A DNA stretch of 64,000 nt from assembly GCA_910574345.1 (NCBI GenBank), contig CAJSZV010000013.1:35010-99009 (forward strand), in the 5' to 3' direction. A program made the translations under genes and the position numbers. The notes beneath the pieces were generated by a model. The model was not told the origin of the DNA and searched no databases. It saw only the letters and a program-made list of their open reading frames with translations. Every line of letters starts with the position of its first letter. The stretch's first letter is position 1. The DNA is from Clostridiaceae bacterium (lineage in GTDB: Bacteria; Bacillota; Clostridia; Lachnospirales; Lachnospiraceae). This document shows positions 16,137-24,246 of this stretch, in pieces.

Positions 16137-16838
16137 ATGAATAAGATGAATCAGGCAATTTTGGAACAGGTAAAAGGCGGATTAATTGTATCATGCCAGG
16201 CACTGAAGACAGAGCCCCTCCACAGTTCTTACATTATGTCCAGAATGGCATATGCGGCGATGCTGGGAGGCGCGGTGGGAATCCGCGCCAATACGGTGGA
16301 AGACATTACAGAGATCAAAAAAACTGTGGATCTTCCCATAATCGGTATTATAAAACAGGATTATGAAGGATATGATGTGTACATAACCCCTACCATGAAA
16401 GAGATCGACGCTCTGGCTGAATGCGGAGTATCGGTTATCGCGCTGGACGCTACGGATTCGTCCAAAAGGTCCAGGCCGGACGGCAGGAGCCTGGATGATT
16501 CCTTTGGGGATATCAGAAAGAAATATCCGGATCAGCTGTTTATGGCGGATTGTTCTAATTATGAAGAAGCCATGCATGCAGCGGAGATCGGATTTGATCT
16601 CATCGGAACCACCATGCATGGATATACAGAATATACCAAAGGGGTTACACTGCCTGATATGGATCTTATAAAAAGTCTGGTGCGTGATTCGAAAAAACCT
16701 GTGGTGGCAGAAGGCGGAATATGGACTCCGGAGCAGCTGAAAGGGGTTCTGGATACAGGAGTGTGGACTGTGGTCATCGGCGGAGCCATTACCAGGCCTT
16801 TGGAAATTACCAAACGTTTTGTGGCGGCGATTCAGTGA
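16137..16838 (+). CDS. nanE: N-acetylmannosamine-6-phosphate 2-epimerase
   Basis: TIM-barrel enzyme of 233 residues that turns ManNAc-6-phosphate into GlcNAc-6-phosphate, the third step of sialic-acid breakdown. Typical segments are [10 protein letters not shown] at the start, [32 protein letters not shown], and [13 protein letters not shown] near the end, which holds the phosphate. AAGGAGG precedes the ATG. It is the first gene of the plus-strand nan operon, with the ROK kinase 15 bases after it. Confidence 0.93.
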   Translation: MNKMNQAILEQVKGGLIVSCQALKTEPLHSSYIMSRMAYAAMLGGAVGIRANTVEDITEIKKTVDLPIIGIIKQDYEGYDVYITPTMKEIDALAECGVSVIALDATDSSKRSRPDGRSLDDSFGDIRKKYPDQLFMADCSNYEEAMHAAEIGFDLIGTTMHGYTEYTKGVTLPDMDLIKSLVRDSKKPVVAEGGIWTPEQLKGVLDTGVWTVVIGGAITRPLEITKRFVAAIQ

Positions 16839-16853
16839 TAAAGGAGGAGTTCC

Positions 16854-17741
16854 ATGAGAACAGCAGTGTTAGACATAGGAGGAACCTCTATAAAATCGGG
16901 GGTGTGGAACGGTCAGGGGCTTGAGGAAGCAAAAGAGTGGGATACCAACGCAAAGCTGGGAGGCTCCTATGTTGTGGACCGTGCCATAGAGATCCTGAAA
17001 AGCTATGGAACTTTTGAGGCAGTGGGCATCAGTACGGCGGGACAGGTGAATTCACAAGAGGGATATATTCGCTATGCCAATGACAATATTCCCGGCTATA
17101 CGGGGATGAGGCTGAAAGAGCGGATGGAAAAGGAATTCGGTGTCCCTGCGGCAGTGGAGAATGATGTCAATGCTGCGGCTTTGGGGGAGGCTCATTTCGG
17201 CGCAGGAAAAGATTGTGACGATTTCTTGTGCATGACCTACGGAACCGGAGTGGGAGGCGCCATTGTCATAGGCAAAAAGATCTATACAGGAAGTATGTTT
17301 TCAGCCGGAGAGTTCGGCGGAATTGTGGTACACCCGGAAGATTGCAGAGAGGGAGAACCATTTTCCGGCTGTTATGAAAAATATGCGTCTGCCGCAGCCC
17401 TTGTGGCCGATGCCTGCAGATATGATGAGAGTCTTAATAACGGACGAAAGATTTTTGCCAGATTGGATGAGGGAGAGATCAGACATATAGTAGACCGGTG
17501 GATTGATGAGATTGTTCATGGGTTGGTGACAGTGATCCATATTTTTAATCCTTCCTGTATTATTTTAGGCGGAGGCGTCATGGAGCAGCCCTACATCTTA
17601 AATCAATTGGAGGAAAAGACAAAGCATCGCATTATGAACAGTTTTCGTAATGTGGAGCTGAAAAAAGCGGTTCTGGGGAACGGGGCAGGACTTATGGGGG
17701 CGGCTTGGCTTGCAGCGCAGCGGTTAAAAGAGACACCATAG
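16854..17741 (+). CDS. nanK: ROK-family sugar kinase, probable N-acetylmannosamine kinase
   Basis: Protein of 295 residues. The phosphate-binding motif DIGGTSIK is at residue 6, the catalytic Asp lies in VENDVNAAALGE, and GTGVGGAI follows. The usual ROK zinc motif (CxCGxxGCxE) is only partly kept: the sequence reads C-REGEPFSG-C-YEKYAS, missing the CxCG part. In this operon the expected substrate is N-acetylmannosamine; the gene symbol rests on context because ROK kinases are hard to tell apart by sequence. GGAGG precedes the ATG. Confidence 0.82.
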   Translation: MRTAVLDIGGTSIKSGVWNGQGLEEAKEWDTNAKLGGSYVVDRAIEILKSYGTFEAVGISTAGQVNSQEGYIRYANDNIPGYTGMRLKERMEKEFGVPAAVENDVNAAALGEAHFGAGKDCDDFLCMTYGTGVGGAIVIGKKIYTGSMFSAGEFGGIVVHPEDCREGEPFSGCYEKYASAAALVADACRYDESLNNGRKIFARLDEGEIRHIVDRWIDEIVHGLVTVIHIFNPSCIILGGGVMEQPYILNQLEEKTKHRIMNSFRNVELKKAVLGNGAGLMGAAWLAAQRLKETP

Positions 17742-17774
17742 AGAAGAGAGAGAAAAGACCGGAGGTGGAAAGAC

Positions 17775-18629
17775 ATGCAAGGTGATTTTTTGGTAAAAAT
17801 GAGGACTGTGTATAATCAGTTTACAAGGGCGGAAAAGAAGGTGGCTGATTATATTCTGCAGAATCCGAAAGAAGTGCTGTTTATGTCGATTACGGATTTG
17901 GCGGAAGCCTGCCATGTGGGTGATACCAGCGTGTTCCGTTTCTGCAAATCCATGGAATTAAAGGGATATCAGGAATTCAAGATGGTTTTATCGCTGAGCC
18001 TTAATGAGAGCGATAAGGAGAACAGTCAGTTTTCCGGGAATATCAATCTGAATGATACCTTTGGAGAACTGACCAAGAAGGTCCTCAACACCAATATTCA
18101 GGCTTTGACAGAAACATATGCTCTGCTCAACGAGGCGGTATTCAGTGAAGCCATTGACTGTCTTCATGAAGCGGAAAGAATTGTCTTTTTCGGAGTAGGG
18201 GCAAGCGTTTTAACAGCATTAAAAGCAACCAACAAGTTTTTGCGTATCGAGCCAAAGGTTTATTGTATCCAGGATTCCCATATGCAGGCTATGACGGCTT
18301 CTACCATGAAGCCCGGAGAGACAGCAGTCATCTTTTCCTATTCCGGGGCGACGAAAGATACCATCCATGTGGCACAGCTGGCAAAAGAGGCCGGAGCCAA
18401 AGTGATCTGTGTGACCAGATTCAGCAAGTCGCCTTTGACTTCTTATGCAGATTTGACTTTGCTAAGCGGAGCAAACGAGGGTCCTCTTCAGGGCGGCTCC
18501 ACATCTGGGGAGATCAGTCAGCTGTTTCTCATTGATCTAATGTACACCGAGTATTATCGGAGATATTTTAACGTGTGCAGTAAGAATAACGAAAAAACAT
18601 CAAGGTCCGTTTTGGAAAAAATATTTTAA
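17775..18629 (+). CDS. RpiR-family transcriptional regulator
   Basis: Protein of 284 residues. Residues 1-77 form the RpiR helix-turn-helix domain (FTRAEKKVADYIL, then GDTSVFRFCKSMELKGYQEFK). Residues about 120-260 form a SIS sugar-phosphate domain with FFGVGASVLTA and IFSYSGATKDT. SIS regulators of this type sense sugar phosphates; here ManNAc-6-phosphate or GlcNAc-6-phosphate is the likely signal. It lies 33 bases after the kinase and ahead of the transporter genes, so it probably controls both nan promoters. An AT-only inverted repeat follows its stop (near 18630-18652) and may be a weak terminator. Confidence 0.85.
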   Translation: MQGDFLVKMRTVYNQFTRAEKKVADYILQNPKEVLFMSITDLAEACHVGDTSVFRFCKSMELKGYQEFKMVLSLSLNESDKENSQFSGNINLNDTFGELTKKVLNTNIQALTETYALLNEAVFSEAIDCLHEAERIVFFGVGASVLTALKATNKFLRIEPKVYCIQDSHMQAMTASTMKPGETAVIFSYSGATKDTIHVAQLAKEAGAKVICVTRFSKSPLTSYADLTLLSGANEGPLQGGSTSGEISQLFLIDLMYTEYYRRYFNVCSKNNEKTSRSVLEKIF

Positions 18630-18659
18630 AAAAGAAAAAATTTTCTTTTTAAACTTATA

Positions 18660-18688
18660 TTGACAAAAGAAATTTTCTATTATATAAT
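18660..18688 (+). promoter_or_regulatory. Promoter for the ABC transporter genes
   Basis: TTGACA at 18660-18665, 17 bases, TATAAT at 18683-18688, close to consensus. A small palindrome GAAATTTTC lies in the spacer and may bind the RpiR regulator (inference). Confidence 0.85.
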
Positions 18689-18756
18689 CCAATTATGACA
18701 ATACACTGTTTTAAAAACCCTGTATTATTAGTAAATATTCCCAAAGGAGGAAGAAC

Positions 18757-20157
18757 ATGAGAAAAATTTTATCACTTGGATTGGCTGCAGCGCTGTTGAC
18801 AACTACATTGGCTGGCTGCGGCGGCGGATCAGGCACTGCAGAGACGACGGCAGCTCCGGCAGCCACTACAGCGGCAGCGGAGACCAAGGCGGCAGCTCCG
18901 GCGGAGACCAAGGCTCCGGAAGCTTCAGGCGGTGCGGTGGAGATTACCTGGTGGGCATTCCCTACATTTGCCCAGGATTCCGCAGATACGCCGGCAGGAA
19001 CTTATGAGGCGGAGATTATTGCGGCATTTGAGGCCAAGAACCCGGATGTGAAGGTGAAGCTGGAGACGATTGACTTTACATCAGGACCGGAGAAGATTAC
19101 GGCGGCCATTGAGGCGGGAACCGTATGTGATGTACTGTTTGATGCACCGGGACGTATTATCTCTTACGCGCAGAACGGCAAGCTTGTGAACCTGAACGAC
19201 ATGTTTACTGATGAATATGTTAAGGATGTGGGCAATGATGCCCTTCTTAACTCCTGTAAATCCGATGACGGAAGTTACTATATGTATCCCATCAGTACAG
19301 CAGCTTTCTGTATGGCGGTCAGCAAGCAGGCTTTGGAGGATGCAGGCGCTATGGACTGCATCAATATGGAAGGCGACAGAGTATGGACCACAGAGAAGTT
19401 TGAAGAGATGTTAGGGAAGCTGAGCGCAGCAGGATATAACGGAGCTACCGTATACTGTTCAGGGCAGGGCGGAGATCAAGGAATCCGTGCGTTTGTAACC
19501 AATATCTATGACAGCCAGGTAACCAATGACGAAGTAACCGAGTACACTCTGAATGATGAAGGCGGAATTAAGGCTTTGACCAAGATCAAAGAGTGGGTGG
19601 ATGCAGGCTACATGCTTAATGGTTCCGCATACAACGGCGGCGAGGATGTAGATCAGTTTGTAGCGGGCAACACAGCGTTTACTACCCTTTGGTCTCCCGG
19701 ACTCGCTTCTCAGAGAGCAGATACATTAGCTGAGAACGGCATTGAAGCTATCGCTCTTCCCTTCCCCTCAGAAGACGGCGTGCCGGAGATGGAATATCTG
19801 GTGAACGGATTCTGTATATTTGATAACGGTGATGCCGCCAGAGCAGAAGTTTCCAAGAAATTCATCGACTTCATCTGTAATGATGAAGAGTGGGGCCCCA
19901 AGAACGTGGTTAGAACCAGCGTATTCCCGGTTCGCCAGTCTATGGGAGATCTGTATCCGGGAGAGGCCGAGATGCAGTTCTATGCCAGCCTGACAAAGTA
20001 CTATTCTCCTTATTATAATACCATCAAGGGATTTGCCGAGATGAGAACTTACTGGTTCCCCATGCTGCAGGCAGTATTAAACGGCGATTCCACACCGGAA
20101 GACGCGGTGAATGACTTTGTGACAAAAGCAAATCAGTCCATTGTCAACGCTCAGTAA
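18757..20157 (+). CDS. Sugar ABC transporter substrate-binding lipoprotein
   Basis: Lipoprotein of 466 residues. The signal peptide ends in the lipobox LAGC, with Cys-21 as the lipidated residue. An Ala/Thr-rich linker (to about residue 60) is followed by a family 1 solute-binding fold starting near EITWWAFPTF. It captures the sugar at the cell surface and passes it to the two permeases downstream. The sialic-acid genes next to it suggest N-acetylneuraminate or a sialylated glycan as substrate (inference). AAAGGAGG precedes the ATG. Confidence 0.88.
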   Translation: MRKILSLGLAAALLTTTLAGCGGGSGTAETTAAPAATTAAAETKAAAPAETKAPEASGGAVEITWWAFPTFAQDSADTPAGTYEAEIIAAFEAKNPDVKVKLETIDFTSGPEKITAAIEAGTVCDVLFDAPGRIISYAQNGKLVNLNDMFTDEYVKDVGNDALLNSCKSDDGSYYMYPISTAAFCMAVSKQALEDAGAMDCINMEGDRVWTTEKFEEMLGKLSAAGYNGATVYCSGQGGDQGIRAFVTNIYDSQVTNDEVTEYTLNDEGGIKALTKIKEWVDAGYMLNGSAYNGGEDVDQFVAGNTAFTTLWSPGLASQRADTLAENGIEAIALPFPSEDGVPEMEYLVNGFCIFDNGDAARAEVSKKFIDFICNDEEWGPKNVVRTSVFPVRQSMGDLYPGEAEMQFYASLTKYYSPYYNTIKGFAEMRTYWFPMLQAVLNGDSTPEDAVNDFVTKANQSIVNAQ

Positions 20158-20179
20158 CAGCAGTATGACGCATTTTCGT

Positions 20180-20215
20180 TTCTCCTCATACAATCTTGTA
20201 TGGGGAGAAGTTTTT
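20180..20215 (+). terminator. Attenuating terminator inside the transporter operon
   Basis: TTCTCCTCATAC pairs with GTATGGGGAGAA over 12 pairs around a six-base loop, followed by G and five T. It sits between the binding-protein gene and the permeases. Partial termination there would give many binding proteins per permease, a known pattern for such operons. Confidence 0.8.
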
Positions 20216-20279
20216 AAGGAAACTGTATTTAGAAGATCCCAAAGAGGCCGGTCTGTGTGCCGGCTGGATCGGAGGCGAG

Positions 20280-21176
20280 ATGAAGCAGTCTAAATTTAAT
20301 AAAATCCGTATGCGTGAAACGCTGGTTTCCTACGCGTTCCTGGCGCCGGCCTTATTCTTTTTCTGTACATTTGTATTAGTTCCCATGATTATGGGAGTGG
20401 TGACCAGTTTCTTTCGTTACAACATGAAGGGAATGACTTTTATCGGCTTTGACAATTATGTGAACATGTTCAAAGATCAAGTGTGGCAGAAGTCCCTGGT
20501 CAATACCGTGATTCTGGTGCTGGGTTCTGTGCCCATCACCGTGATGTTTGCTTTGTTTGTGGCGGCTCTTACCTATGAAAAGAACCCGATTACCCGTTCC
20601 TTTTTCCGCTGTGTATTTTTCCTTCCTGTAGTAACAGGCACCGTGGCGGTTACGGTTGTGTGGAAGTGGATCTATGATCCTTTAAACGGTATTCTCAACT
20701 GGCTGCTGAAAAGCATGAATATTATTCAAAAGAATATTATGTGGACCGGCGACAAAAAGTTTGCGCTGTGGGCAATCCTGATCATCCTTATCACCACCAG
20801 CGTGGGCCAGCCCATTATCCTTTACATTGCATCTCTTGGAAACGTACCGAAAGATTATGTGGAAGCGGCTGCCGTAGACGGCGCCAATGACCTTCAGATT
20901 TTCTGGAAGATCAAGTGGCCCAGCCTTCTTCCCACCACCCTCTACATTGTGGTAATTACCACCATCAATTCCTTCCAGTGTTTTTCACTGATCCAGCTGC
21001 TGACTTCCGGAGGCCCCAATTACCGGACTACCACCATCATGTACTATCTTTATGAGAATGCCTTTAAGCGGTTTGAATACGGATATGCCAATGCCATGGG
21101 TGTGGTGCTGGCGCTGATGATTGGTCTGATCAGCTTTATTCAGTTCAAGGCTCTGGGAAGCGATGTGGAATATTAG
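20280..21176 (+). CDS. Sugar ABC transporter permease (MalF-like)
   Basis: Inner-membrane subunit of 298 residues with about six transmembrane segments. The EAA loop that docks the ATPase reads YVEAAAVDGANDLQIFWKIKWP-like, conserved in CUT1 importers. The start at 20280 follows GGAGGCGAG and gives MKQSKFNK; a frame opening at 20196 would overlap the terminator. It pairs with the next gene. No ATP-binding gene is in the operon, so a shared MsmK-type ATPase encoded elsewhere is expected. Confidence 0.88.
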   Translation: MKQSKFNKIRMRETLVSYAFLAPALFFFCTFVLVPMIMGVVTSFFRYNMKGMTFIGFDNYVNMFKDQVWQKSLVNTVILVLGSVPITVMFALFVAALTYEKNPITRSFFRCVFFLPVVTGTVAVTVVWKWIYDPLNGILNWLLKSMNIIQKNIMWTGDKKFALWAILIILITTSVGQPIILYIASLGNVPKDYVEAAAVDGANDLQIFWKIKWPSLLPTTLYIVVITTINSFQCFSLIQLLTSGGPNYRTTTIMYYLYENAFKRFEYGYANAMGVVLALMIGLISFIQFKALGSDVEY

Positions 21177-21193
21177 GAAAGGGGGACAGGATA

Positions 21194-22018
21194 ATGAAAA
21201 AGAAAACAAGTATTTTGGATATGATTTCCATGGCTCTTTTGCTGGTTTTGAGCTTTATCTTTATTTTCCCCTTCTACTGGATTCTTACGGGAGCCTTTAA
21301 GTCTCAGAAAGTTACGGTAAAGCTTCCGCCGGAGTGGTTCCCCTTGAATCCTACTTTGGAGAATTTCCGCAAGCTTATGCAGAATCCGGCCCTCCAGTGG
21401 CTGTGGAACAGTGTGTTTATCTGTGCTGTTACCATGCTCATTGTCTGCGTTGTATCGTCTATGGCCGGGTATGTGCTGGCTAAGAAGCGCTTTTACGGCC
21501 AGGCCACTCTGTTCAGTATCTTTGTCTTTGCCATGGCACTTCCAAAGCAGGTTATTCTTGTGCCGCTTATGAAACTGGTAAGCTTTATGGGAATTCATGA
21601 TACCTCGTGGGCTATTATCCTGCCTCTCTGCGGCTGGCCTTTTGGAGTCTTTCTCATGAAGCAGTTTAGTGAGAATATTCCTACGGAGCTGTTGGAAGCC
21701 GCGAAGATCGACGGAAGCGGAGAGATTCTTACGTTCAGCAATATTGTTATGCCCATTGTAAAGCCGGGTTTCGGCGCATTGGCCATTTTTACTTTCATTA
21801 ATACCTGGAACGACTACTTTATGCAGTTGGTAATGCTGAATTCCAGAAGCAAGCTCACCATCTCCCTTGGCGTGGCCACTCTTCAGCAGGAGTTCTCCAC
21901 CAACTACGGTGTGATCATGGCAGGAGCCGCCATGGCGGCAGTGCCTATTGTGGCAGTATTCCTGATGTTCCAGAACTATTTTACACAGGGGATTACCATG
22001 GGAGCGGTAAAGGGTTAA
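21194..22018 (+). CDS. Sugar ABC transporter permease (MalG-like)
   Basis: Second membrane subunit of the importer, 274 residues, about six transmembrane segments. The EAA loop reads LLEAAKIDGSGEILTF. The C-terminal segment QGITMGAVKG is characteristic of MalG-type subunits of CUT1 systems. AAGGGGGACAGG precedes the ATG, 17 bases after the previous stop. A terminator follows, so this is the end of the transporter operon. Confidence 0.88.
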   Translation: MKKKTSILDMISMALLLVLSFIFIFPFYWILTGAFKSQKVTVKLPPEWFPLNPTLENFRKLMQNPALQWLWNSVFICAVTMLIVCVVSSMAGYVLAKKRFYGQATLFSIFVFAMALPKQVILVPLMKLVSFMGIHDTSWAIILPLCGWPFGVFLMKQFSENIPTELLEAAKIDGSGEILTFSNIVMPIVKPGFGALAIFTFINTWNDYFMQLVMLNSRSKLTISLGVATLQQEFSTNYGVIMAGAAMAAVPIVAVFLMFQNYFTQGITMGAVKG

Positions 22019-22028
22019 GATTTTATGA

Positions 22029-22058
22029 GGAAGCCGGATGTTTTAGGCTTCCTTTTTT
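22029..22058 (+). terminator. Intrinsic terminator of the nan transporter operon
   Basis: GGAAGCC pairs with GGCTTCC around a ten-base loop, followed by six T. Confidence 0.88.
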
Positions 22059-22066
22059 CTGCCCTT

Positions 22067-22133
22067 TGGAATCGGAACAGAAAACCATTGCCCTGGCTTT
22101 CCTCTCTATGCTAAAATGGAATCGGAACAGAAA
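22067..22133 (+). promoter_or_regulatory. Promoter flanked by 17-bp direct repeats
   Basis: TGGAATCGGAACAGAAA occurs twice, at 22067-22083 and 22117-22133. Between them lies a plausible promoter: TTGCCC at 22088-22093, 18 bases, TAAAAT at 22112-22117. The second copy begins at the last base of the -10, so a regulator binding both copies could bracket the promoter. The repeats may also be a small duplication. Confidence 0.45.
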
Positions 22134-22164
22134 TAACTTGGAATCAGCCTGGAGGGAATGCCTG

Positions 22165-23190
22165 TTGGAGAGAGAACACCAGTTTCGCAATAAAATAACA
22201 TGGTTTACTTTTCTGCTCAGTATTCTTGTGGTATGGGTTCATTCAGCTAACGGAGAATTATTTTTAGGGCAGTCGCCGGAAGCGGCAGGAGTGATTAGGT
22301 TTGAGCGCTTTCTGGGCGGCACCATGGGACAGATCGCAGTGCCTGGCTTTTTTATGATGTCAGGCTATTTGTTCTACAGGGACTTTTGCTGGGAAAAGCT
22401 GGGAAGGAAGTGGAACTCCAGAATACAAAGCGTGCTGGTTCCTTTTTTTCTGTGGAACGGGATTTACTATCTTGGATATGTCATTGGAAGCCGTCTGCCT
22501 GTCATAGCGGATATTGTGGAGAAGGGGAGAATTCCCTTTGACTGGTATACGGCAGTGGAGGCATTGATCCACTATACTTATAATTATGTATTTTGGTATT
22601 TATATCAACTGATTCTCCTTATTCTGCTTGCGCCTGTTCTTTATGGAATTTTAAAGAATGGGATTGGGGGCGCCCTGTGTCTGATCGTTCTTTTTTATCT
22701 GGTTCAAAAAGGAGTGATCATCCCCTGCCTGAATCTGGATGCACTGTTTTATTATTCGCTGGCAGCCTATGGGGGACTTCATAACAGAGACCTTGTGGAA
22801 GGGGAACGGACGGAAAGAGCCTGGAGAATCGGAATGGCAGCAGTAGTCACAGCCATTATTATTCTGAGTGTGAACTGGCCGGGGGGAATCAGGGAACGGG
22901 TGATTTTTCGAACGCTGATGCCTGTTGGCTTATGGTTTATAACAGAAAAAAGAAGGCTTCCGGAGGCGAGACAGTGGATGAAGGACAGCTTCTATTTATA
23001 TACCGTTCATTTTGCCCTGGTTCGCTTGATCAATAAAACAGCGGCCAGTCTTTTCCCCGGATATTGGCCGCTGCCTGTAGGGTTATTTATATTCATGCCG
23101 GTTATGATGGTGGTTATCAGCAGTGTCACCGGGGCATGGATAAAAAAACAGATGCCGAAACTTTGGTTTTTGTTAAACGGAGGCAGATAG
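22165..23190 (+). CDS. Acyltransferase-3 family membrane protein
   Basis: Integral membrane protein of about 341 residues with roughly ten hydrophobic segments. It resembles family 3 acyltransferases that O-acetylate surface glycans: FTFLLSILVVWVH near the start carries the family His, then a GFFMMSGYLFYR segment follows, and a final SFYLYTVHFALVR. I chose the TTG at 22165 because GGAGGG stands eight bases upstream. The frame is open further up, including an ATG at 22108 without a ribosome site. Substrate unknown. It converges on the methyltransferase gene 20 bases away. Confidence 0.75.
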   Translation: MEREHQFRNKITWFTFLLSILVVWVHSANGELFLGQSPEAAGVIRFERFLGGTMGQIAVPGFFMMSGYLFYRDFCWEKLGRKWNSRIQSVLVPFFLWNGIYYLGYVIGSRLPVIADIVEKGRIPFDWYTAVEALIHYTYNYVFWYLYQLILLILLAPVLYGILKNGIGGALCLIVLFYLVQKGVIIPCLNLDALFYYSLAAYGGLHNRDLVEGERTERAWRIGMAAVVTAIIILSVNWPGGIRERVIFRTLMPVGLWFITEKRRLPEARQWMKDSFYLYTVHFALVRLINKTAASLFPGYWPLPVGLFIFMPVMMVVISSVTGAWIKKQMPKLWFLLNGGR

Positions 23191-23210
23191 GGGAATATGC
23201 TGCAGCCCGT

Positions 23211-24071
23211 TTACAGATTCCAGCGTCCGGAAGAACCGCAGGGAAGAACCAGATGGGTTTGAGTAACCGGAAGACCGATCTCCCCGGCAGCCACACATCC
23301 TTTATGCCGGCTTGCCACTTCCACAGAAAGCATATAAGCCAAAACCGAGGGCGCAAGTCCGGTGGTGTAGGAGTTGATCAGGAAAAACAGCGGAGTGTCA
23401 GAAAGAAGACTGGCACATAATTTTACTAAGGGATGGATGGCATCCTCAATTTTCCAAATCTCCCCCTTGGGGCCGCGGCCATAGGAGGGAGGATCCATAA
23501 TAACCCCATCATAGCAGTTGCCGCGCCTGATTTCCCGCTCTGCAAATTTCACACAGTCATCTACTATCCAGCGAATAGGAGCCTGCTCCAAGCCGCTGGA
23601 TTTTGCATTTTCCTTAGCCCATGTTACCATACCCTTGGAGGCATCCACATGAGTGACCATTGCGCCGGCCTTTGCAGCTGCCAGAGTGGCGCCTCCGGTA
23701 TAGGCAAAGAGATTAAGGACCTTTACGGGACGTCCGGCACTGCGGATCAGATTCCCGAACCAGTCCCAATTGGCAGCCTGTTCCGGGAAAAGGCCTGTGT
23801 GTTTAAAGCTGAAGGGCTTCAGATTGAATGTAAGGTCATGATATGTAATGGACCACTGGTCGGGAAGATCGAAGAACTGCCACTGCCCGCCGCCTTTATC
23901 GCTGCGGTGGTAATGTCCGTTGGGGTGCTTCCAGCCTCTGTGGCTTTTGGGAGTATCCCAGATTACCTGGGGGTCCGGCCGTATCAGAAGAAAATCGCCC
24001 CAGCGTTCCAGTTTTTCCCCCTTTGAGCAGTCGATTACCTCATAGTCGTTCCAATGATCTGCGATCCACAT
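23211..24071 (-). CDS. Class I SAM-dependent rRNA methyltransferase-like protein
   Basis: Protein of 286 residues of the RlmI/RlmK-like group. The SAM-binding motif I is NLFAYTGGATLAAAKAG, the acidic residue of motif II lies in VTHVDASKGM, and the catalytic motif IV is DPPSYGRGPKG. These enzymes usually methylate 23S rRNA; the base is not predictable here. The start at 24071 follows GGAGAGGA; 23 upstream codons are rejected. No PUA domain is seen, so it is shorter than RlmI. Confidence 0.8.
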   Translation of the reverse strand: MWIADHWNDYEVIDCSKGEKLERWGDFLLIRPDPQVIWDTPKSHRGWKHPNGHYHRSDKGGGQWQFFDLPDQWSITYHDLTFNLKPFSFKHTGLFPEQAANWDWFGNLIRSAGRPVKVLNLFAYTGGATLAAAKAGAMVTHVDASKGMVTWAKENAKSSGLEQAPIRWIVDDCVKFAEREIRRGNCYDGVIMDPPSYGRGPKGEIWKIEDAIHPLVKLCASLLSDTPLFFLINSYTTGLAPSVLAYMLSVEVASRHKGCVAAGEIGLPVTQTHLVLPCGSSGRWNL

Positions 24072-24179
24072 AGTTTCCTCTCCAATTCCTTTTTTAAGTA
24101 AAATAACACAGGAATTGTTGTTTTGTAAAGGACAATTCAAACCTAAAGGAAAACGTAATAGAATTGAAAGATATGGAGG

Positions 24180-24208
24180 TTGAATAAATGCCTTCCCCTT
24201 GCTACAAT
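24180..24208 (+). promoter_or_regulatory. Promoter for wall-binding repeat protein
   Basis: TTGAAT at 24180-24185, 17 bases, TACAAT at 24203-24208, 38 bases before the start codon. Confidence 0.7.
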
Positions 24209-24246
24209 AGTAAAAGGAAAGTTATATACACAAAGGAGATACCTGA

